NCBI GenBank assembly: GCA_050945895.1
Contig: JBMNTU010000009.1
Coordinates: forward strand, 1 to 34,893
DNA: 34,893 nt
Source of the DNA: JBMNTU01 sp050945895
GTDB lineage: Bacteria; Bacillota; Clostridia; Christensenellales; Christensenellaceae
Reading direction: 5' to 3'
Of the stretch, positions 31,533-34,893 are shown one piece after another; the first letter of the stretch is position 1, and every line of letters starts with the position of its first letter. The position numbers were made by a program, and so were the translations under genes. The notes under the pieces were generated by a model. It did not search any database. It saw nothing but the letters and a program-made list of their open reading frames with translations, and was not told the origin of the DNA.

Positions 31533-32666
31533 CTAGAACTCCGGAGGAGGCATTTCATCGATGTTATCCAGCGTAATTTTGGGTGTGGGCAGGTATGTGA
31601 AGAATTCTACCGGCTCGCCAAGCGCGGCTTTAACAGCCATGTTCATGAACAGGCGAGTCTCTTTCTGCGGGGATTGTTCTTCCGATCCATACAGGATGCC
31701 CTGTTTGATCAGCTCATAGCCTTCAGCATAGTTGTTGCATGCTGTTACAATCGTGCCGTCCATTCTTCCCAGCGCCTGCAAGGCGTTGATTGCGCCGATG
31801 GCAACGTTGTCATTGCAGCATACTACGCCGTTGATTTCAGGATATTTTGTAAGCAGGTTTTCCATGACTGACTGCGCTTTCTCGCGAGACCAGTCTGTGG
31901 GCTGCGTTTCCAGATATTCGATTCCCGGTGCTGCCGCTTCCAGCGTCTGCTTAACGCCTGTAGAACGGTCTTCCGCGTTTACATATCCAGGTGTTCCCAT
32001 CAGTTCAACAACTTTTCCTTTGCCGCCCAGGCCTTCGATGCACATTTCCGCAGCGTTGATGCCCTGCTGTATATTATCTGTGCCGCCGTAGCCAACAATA
32101 TAATCGTAGCCTTCTTCCGAAACCGGCGAGTCGCCGACTACAACAGGAATGCCGGCATCGTACGCACGCTTAAGCGCAGGCACGATTGTATCGCCGTTGA
32201 CCGCCCATACAATGATAACGTCTACTTTTTGTGCAATCAGGTCATCTACCTGGTTGGATTGCTGGTTTGCGTCCATCAAAGCATCCAGCACGGTCACTTT
32301 GATACCGAGCTCTTCTGCATAGCGGTTGAATTCGTTGTAGCTTGCCGACTGGTAGTTGTCGATGGAAACATGGGCATACGTCATGCCAACCGTAATATCG
32401 CTCAGGTCTTGACCTTCAAAGATATTGGCTGTCATGTCTTCTGCACCAGAATCCGCACCGCCTGTGTCTTTGGGCGCTTCCTCAGAGGGTTCTTCGGACG
32501 CTGCTTCAGAAGGCGCTTCAGAGGGTGCTTCCTCCGAAGGTGCTTCAGGCGCAGCACTCTCGCTTGGTTCTGCGGACGCTTCCGGCGCCGGCGTACTGCA
32601 GGCTGTAAATATAAAGCATACACACAGCAACAACAGAGCGAATCTTGCAATCATTTTTTTCGACAT
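31533..32666 (-). CDS. Sugar-type ABC substrate-binding lipoprotein (377 aa)
   Basis: Extracellular ligand receptor of the importer, periplasmic-binding-protein type 1 fold of the ribose/galactose class. A lipoprotein signal peptide ends in a lipobox with Cys at about residue 23 (CVCFIFTAC). An unusual Ser/Glu/Ala/Pro linker (about 24-65, with repeated PSEEAPSEAPSE) tethers the domain. The body shows VGMTYAHVSIDNYQSASYNEF, LIAQKVDVIIVWAVNGDTIVPAL, IPVVVGDSP, VCCNDNVAIGAINAL and a final TPKITLDNIDE. Start at 32666, with AAAGGAG 8 nt ahead, gives a proper signal peptide; the frame opens upstream to 32738 without one. It sits between permeases and ATPase. The ligand is unknown. Confidence 0.93.
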   Translation of the reverse strand: MSKKMIARFALLLLCVCFIFTACSTPAPEASAEPSESAAPEAPSEEAPSEAPSEAASEEPSEEAPKDTGGADSGAEDMTANIFEGQDLSDITVGMTYAHVSIDNYQSASYNEFNRYAEELGIKVTVLDALMDANQQSNQVDDLIAQKVDVIIVWAVNGDTIVPALKRAYDAGIPVVVGDSPVSEEGYDYIVGYGGTDNIQQGINAAEMCIEGLGGKGKVVELMGTPGYVNAEDRSTGVKQTLEAAAPGIEYLETQPTDWSREKAQSVMENLLTKYPEINGVVCCNDNVAIGAINALQALGRMDGTIVTACNNYAEGYELIKQGILYGSEEQSPQKETRLFMNMAVKAALGEPVEFFTYLPTPKITLDNIDEMPPPEF

Positions 32667-32701
32667 GTTTTTTTCTCCTTTATCACATGTTTTTCTATTG
32701 G

Positions 32702-32739
32702 AAACGATGCCTCGACACATCGTTTGCAAACGTTTCAAA
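32702..32739. promoter_or_regulatory. Nested inverted repeats, LacI-family-like operator
   Basis: AAACGATG (32702-32709) is an exact inverted repeat of CATCGTTT (32718-32725). An overlapping near-palindrome, TTTGCAAACGTTTCAAA (32723-32739), differs at one position from TGnAAnCGnTTnCA, the general LacI/GalR-family operator. It lies in the 92-nt gap ahead of the binding-protein gene and could regulate that gene separately. No regulator gene is nearby. Confidence 0.4.
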
Positions 32740-32758
32740 AATACTCCCTATCTGCTTT

Positions 32759-33742
32759 TCAGGATGTCACCTTCCGTTTGTTTTCCGAAAGATACTTGTC
32801 CAGTACAATGATGCCTATCAGGACAAGGCCCAACACCAGTGTTCTGAAATACACCTGCAAGCCCATTACGTTCATTCCATTATTGATAATACCAATCGCC
32901 ATAACACCGCCCAGCGTATGCCACATGCTGCCAAAGCCGCCGGCCAGCTTAGAGCCGCCCAAAACAACACAGGTGATAATTGTCATCTGCAAATCCGGAT
33001 AGCCGAGCGTAGGCGTTGCCGAATTCAGCTTGGCCGCTTGCAAAATACCGGCAAGGCCTGCCATGGCGCCGCAGATCACAAAGTTGATAAACGTCGTTTT
33101 TTCTGTATTGATGCCGGCGTTCCTTGCTACTTCCTCGTTGCCGCCCGTTGCGTAGGTGTTGCGGCCGTGCCGCGTCCTTCGTAAAATGAACTCTCCTACA
33201 ACAAGCGCGATGATGAATATCCAGGCAAGCGCGGACACTCCCAGAAACTGCGCCTGTCCAAACTCTGCAAATGCTTCGTTTGTGCCCATAATCGAGGTCT
33301 CGCCGCTGAATATGTATACAAACCCGCGTGTACCCATCATAGAAGCAAGCGTTACTACAAACGCGTTCATTTTCACCTTTGCAACCAGCACGCCATTGAT
33401 CGCGCCAATCAGTACGCCTACCGCAATCCCGCAAAGCAGTGCGACAGGCATGCCGTAGGACTGCAGCCCTACCGACAGGTTTGCAGAAAGGCACATGACC
33501 ATGGCAACCGAAAGGTCGTAATAACCGTTAATGATAAGGAAGGTCATTCCTACGGCCAATACGCCGTTAATCGCATTCTGATCGAGCAGGTTCCCAAGGT
33601 TGTCAACATTCAGGAACCCGTCCGCAATAATGGAGAGGAGGAGTACAAGCCCGATCAGAATAGGTACGATGGTATAATTTTTCATAAACAGGGTAAATTT
33701 GTCCCTGCTTAACGTATTTTGTCCTGTTTTCTCGTTACGCAT
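32759..33742 (-). CDS. ABC importer permease, RbsC-like, second (327 aa)
   Basis: Polytopic inner-membrane permease of the ribose-type importers (about 8-10 helices). Family features are GVLAVGMTFLIINGYYDLSVAMVMCLSANL, IGAINGVLVAKVKMNAFVVTLASMMGTRG and the EEVARNAGINTEKTTFINFVICGAMAGLAG coupling region that meets the ATPase. TCVVLGGSKLAGGFGSMWHTLGGVMAI follows. It overlaps the other permease gene by 8 nt, so translation is coupled. Two different permease genes suggest a heterodimeric channel. A 92-nt gap with inverted repeats separates it from the binding-protein gene. Confidence 0.93.
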   Translation of the reverse strand: MRNEKTGQNTLSRDKFTLFMKNYTIVPILIGLVLLLSIIADGFLNVDNLGNLLDQNAINGVLAVGMTFLIINGYYDLSVAMVMCLSANLSVGLQSYGMPVALLCGIAVGVLIGAINGVLVAKVKMNAFVVTLASMMGTRGFVYIFSGETSIMGTNEAFAEFGQAQFLGVSALAWIFIIALVVGEFILRRTRHGRNTYATGGNEEVARNAGINTEKTTFINFVICGAMAGLAGILQAAKLNSATPTLGYPDLQMTIITCVVLGGSKLAGGFGSMWHTLGGVMAIGIINNGMNVMGLQVYFRTLVLGLVLIGIIVLDKYLSENKRKVTS

Positions 33743-34700
33743 TGACTGACCTCCTCTTTGTGGACAGGATATCCAACATTACTACGCCAACGATGATGAA
33801 CCATTGCGCTACCCACTGGAAGTAATACGGAAGCCCGATCATAATAAATCCGTTGAACAGGAACCCAACAATAAGCCCGCCTATCGCCGTTTTCCACACG
33901 CTTCCCTCGCCGCCGTTCAGGCTTGTTCCGCCTAGAATAACAGCAGTAATAACCTGGAATTCGTATCCCTGCCCCATCGTGTTCTGGAATCCCAATACGC
34001 GCGAGCTGATCAGTATGCCCGCTACCGCGGCAAGAATGCCGGTCAACACATATGTAAGGAGGACGATATTTCCAGAGCTGATGCCCGAAAAATTGGCTGC
34101 GGTATTATTGGAGCCTACTGCACGGACCTTGCGCCCAAAGGTCGTTTTGTCCAGCAAAATCGTGAAGATGATGATTACGATTGCGTACAGGATGACAGGG
34201 AACGGAATGGCCCCCACCATGCCGCCGCCGATAAACGCAAACCACGTCGTTTTATCCAAAAGATCGATAAACGAACCCGAGGTATAAATAAGCGTCAACG
34301 CCTGCAATACGCTCATCATCCCAAGCGTTACAATCATAGAATTGAGTTTTAGCTTGCCTACCAGAAATCCGGATGCAAGTCCGGAAAGCGCACCCGCAAT
34401 AATTGCCATGATAACTGCCATAAGCGGGCCGCCAACGTTGTGCTGGCTGATTGCTATGGCCGCCGTGAGCGACATCAGCGACCCAACCGAAAGGTCAAAG
34501 TTCCCCCCAATGATGACAAGCGTCATGCCGCAAGCAATAATGCCTACAATCGTGACCTGACGAAGCACCAGTATGATGTTCGCTCCCGACAGGAAAGTTG
34601 GATTCCACAGGGCAAAAACCGCGACAATTATAAGCAGCGCCCATATCAACCCTAATTTCCTTATGATTTCGCGAACTTTTCCATGCTTTACATTTTGCAC
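33735..34700 (-). CDS. ABC importer permease, RbsC-like, first (321 aa)
   Basis: First gene of the operon and second channel subunit. It shares the RbsC layout: helices from about residue 13, GIIACGMTLVIIGGNFDLSVGSLMSLTAAI, GALSGLASGFLVGKLKLNSMIVTLGMM, the NNTAANFSGISSGNIVLLTYVLTGILAAVAG coupling region, and VITAVILGGTSLNGGEGSVWKT. It starts at GTG (34700), with AAAGGAG 8 nt upstream and no better ATG nearby. It ends within the start of the other permease. The gene begins only about 74 bp from an IS-like end, so its promoter may have been shaped by that insertion. Confidence 0.93.
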   Translation of the reverse strand: MQNVKHGKVREIIRKLGLIWALLIIVAVFALWNPTFLSGANIILVLRQVTIVGIIACGMTLVIIGGNFDLSVGSLMSLTAAIAISQHNVGGPLMAVIMAIIAGALSGLASGFLVGKLKLNSMIVTLGMMSVLQALTLIYTSGSFIDLLDKTTWFAFIGGGMVGAIPFPVILYAIVIIIFTILLDKTTFGRKVRAVGSNNTAANFSGISSGNIVLLTYVLTGILAAVAGILISSRVLGFQNTMGQGYEFQVITAVILGGTSLNGGEGSVWKTAIGGLIVGFLFNGFIMIGLPYYFQWVAQWFIIVGVVMLDILSTKRRSVNA

Positions 34701-34773
34701 ACTTCTCGCTCCTTTGTTTTGAATCTGGTTATCGAAAATTATTCTTTTCGTATTTTGCTACAATATTTGTTTT
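34701..34773 (-). promoter_or_regulatory. AT-rich upstream region of the importer operon
   Basis: This short AT-rich stretch must hold the operon's leader and probably its promoter. The best minus-strand guess is TTGTAG, 16 bp, TAATTT, a poor match. No riboswitch or clear operator was seen. The adjacent IS-like repeat could supply an alternative -35. Confidence 0.25.
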
Positions 34774-34816
34774 TGTTAATCTAAAAATACAGCAAATGGT
34801 CACCAAAAATACAGCA
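34774..34816. repeat. IS21-like terminal repeat, right edge
   Basis: TGTTAATCTAAAAATACAGC, then a GGTCACC core, then a second AAAAATACAGCA. The AAAATACAGC unit is repeated twice 25 bp apart, as in IS21-type multiple terminal repeats. It matches the reverse complement of the left-edge repeat, so the two are inverted relative to each other. Confidence 0.5.
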
Positions 34817-34893
34817 CATGCCCAGAGATAAAACGGGCATCTCAGCACCGAGCTAAAACTGCTATCCTTTAGAGTGCTACGAAGCCAATAAAG
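34817..34893. other. Unassigned right edge
   Basis: No gene supported. A short hairpin (ATGCCC at 34818-34823 with GGGCAT at 34836-34841) lies next to the IS-like repeat. The region may be the interior of an insertion sequence that continues beyond the window. Confidence 0.3.

Noticed and set aside
49..34816. The whole window as a single 34.8-kb transposon
   Set aside because: No target-site duplication beside the two ends, no complete transposase inside, and mostly housekeeping genes. Two separate IS copies explain the repeats better.

Overview
The window looks like chromosomal DNA of a motile, anaerobic-type member of the Bacillota (class Clostridia). The pointers are a T-box leader, a SigD-type flagellin promoter, a split two-subunit glycine decarboxylase (GcvPA/GcvPB), a class B sortase, Lrp-type AlaR/AlaT genes, strong AGGAGG ribosome binding sites and sigma-A promoters. 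GC content is moderate by eye. Genus cannot be fixed from this; a Christensenellaceae-like organism would fit but is only a guess. No rRNA, tRNA or CRISPR array was seen.

Layout. (1) Positions 1-282 hold an inverted-repeat end resembling an IS21-family terminus and a short coding remnant. (2) 283-6351, plus strand: a PseG-like nucleotide-sugar hydrolase that appears to be expressed as a leaderless mRNA, then the glycine cleavage operon gcvT-gcvH-gcvPA-gcvPB with a nitroreductase-like gene behind it. (3) 6417-7163, minus strand: a small ferredoxin and the frameshifted wreck of a SAM methyltransferase. (4) 7164-12368, minus strand: a tightly packed six-gene run, in transcription order a PTS EIIC-EAL fusion, cobalamin adenosyltransferase, a flavin/iron-sulfur protein, a macro-domain protein, a flavodoxin-fold reductase and a class B sortase. 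(5) 12536-16330, minus strand: an OmpR-type two-component system whose operon ends in two paralogous membrane-anchored proteins of unknown function. (6) 16529-17692, plus strand: an isolated flagellin behind a very good SigD promoter. (7) 17712-19478, plus strand: a tryptophan-specific T-box leader and a TrpB2-type tryptophan synthase beta chain. (8) 19617-19814: a small Lys-rich LEA-like protein. (9) 19874-23579, minus strand: an amino-acid operon (aspartate-type aminotransferase, AlaR-like Lrp regulator, AlaT-like aminotransferase, Cof-type HAD phosphatase). (10) 23834-25726, minus strand: htpG. (11) 25899-34700, minus strand: a six-gene operon joining a ribose-type ABC importer (two permeases, lipoprotein, double ATPase) to a hydantoinase/oxoprolinase pair (HyuB, HyuA). 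(12) 34774-34893: a second IS-like end, inverted relative to the one on the left.

Working together: the importer and HyuA/HyuB probably bring in and open a cyclic amide or ATP-activated substrate that the sequence does not identify. Glycine cleavage, the aminotransferases and T-box-controlled TrpB2 point to amino-acid turnover. The most unusual parts are the EIIC-EAL protein with its odd operon partners, the two-component system with twin exported proteins, the transporter-hydantoinase operon, and the decayed gene and IS ends that mark past rearrangement.
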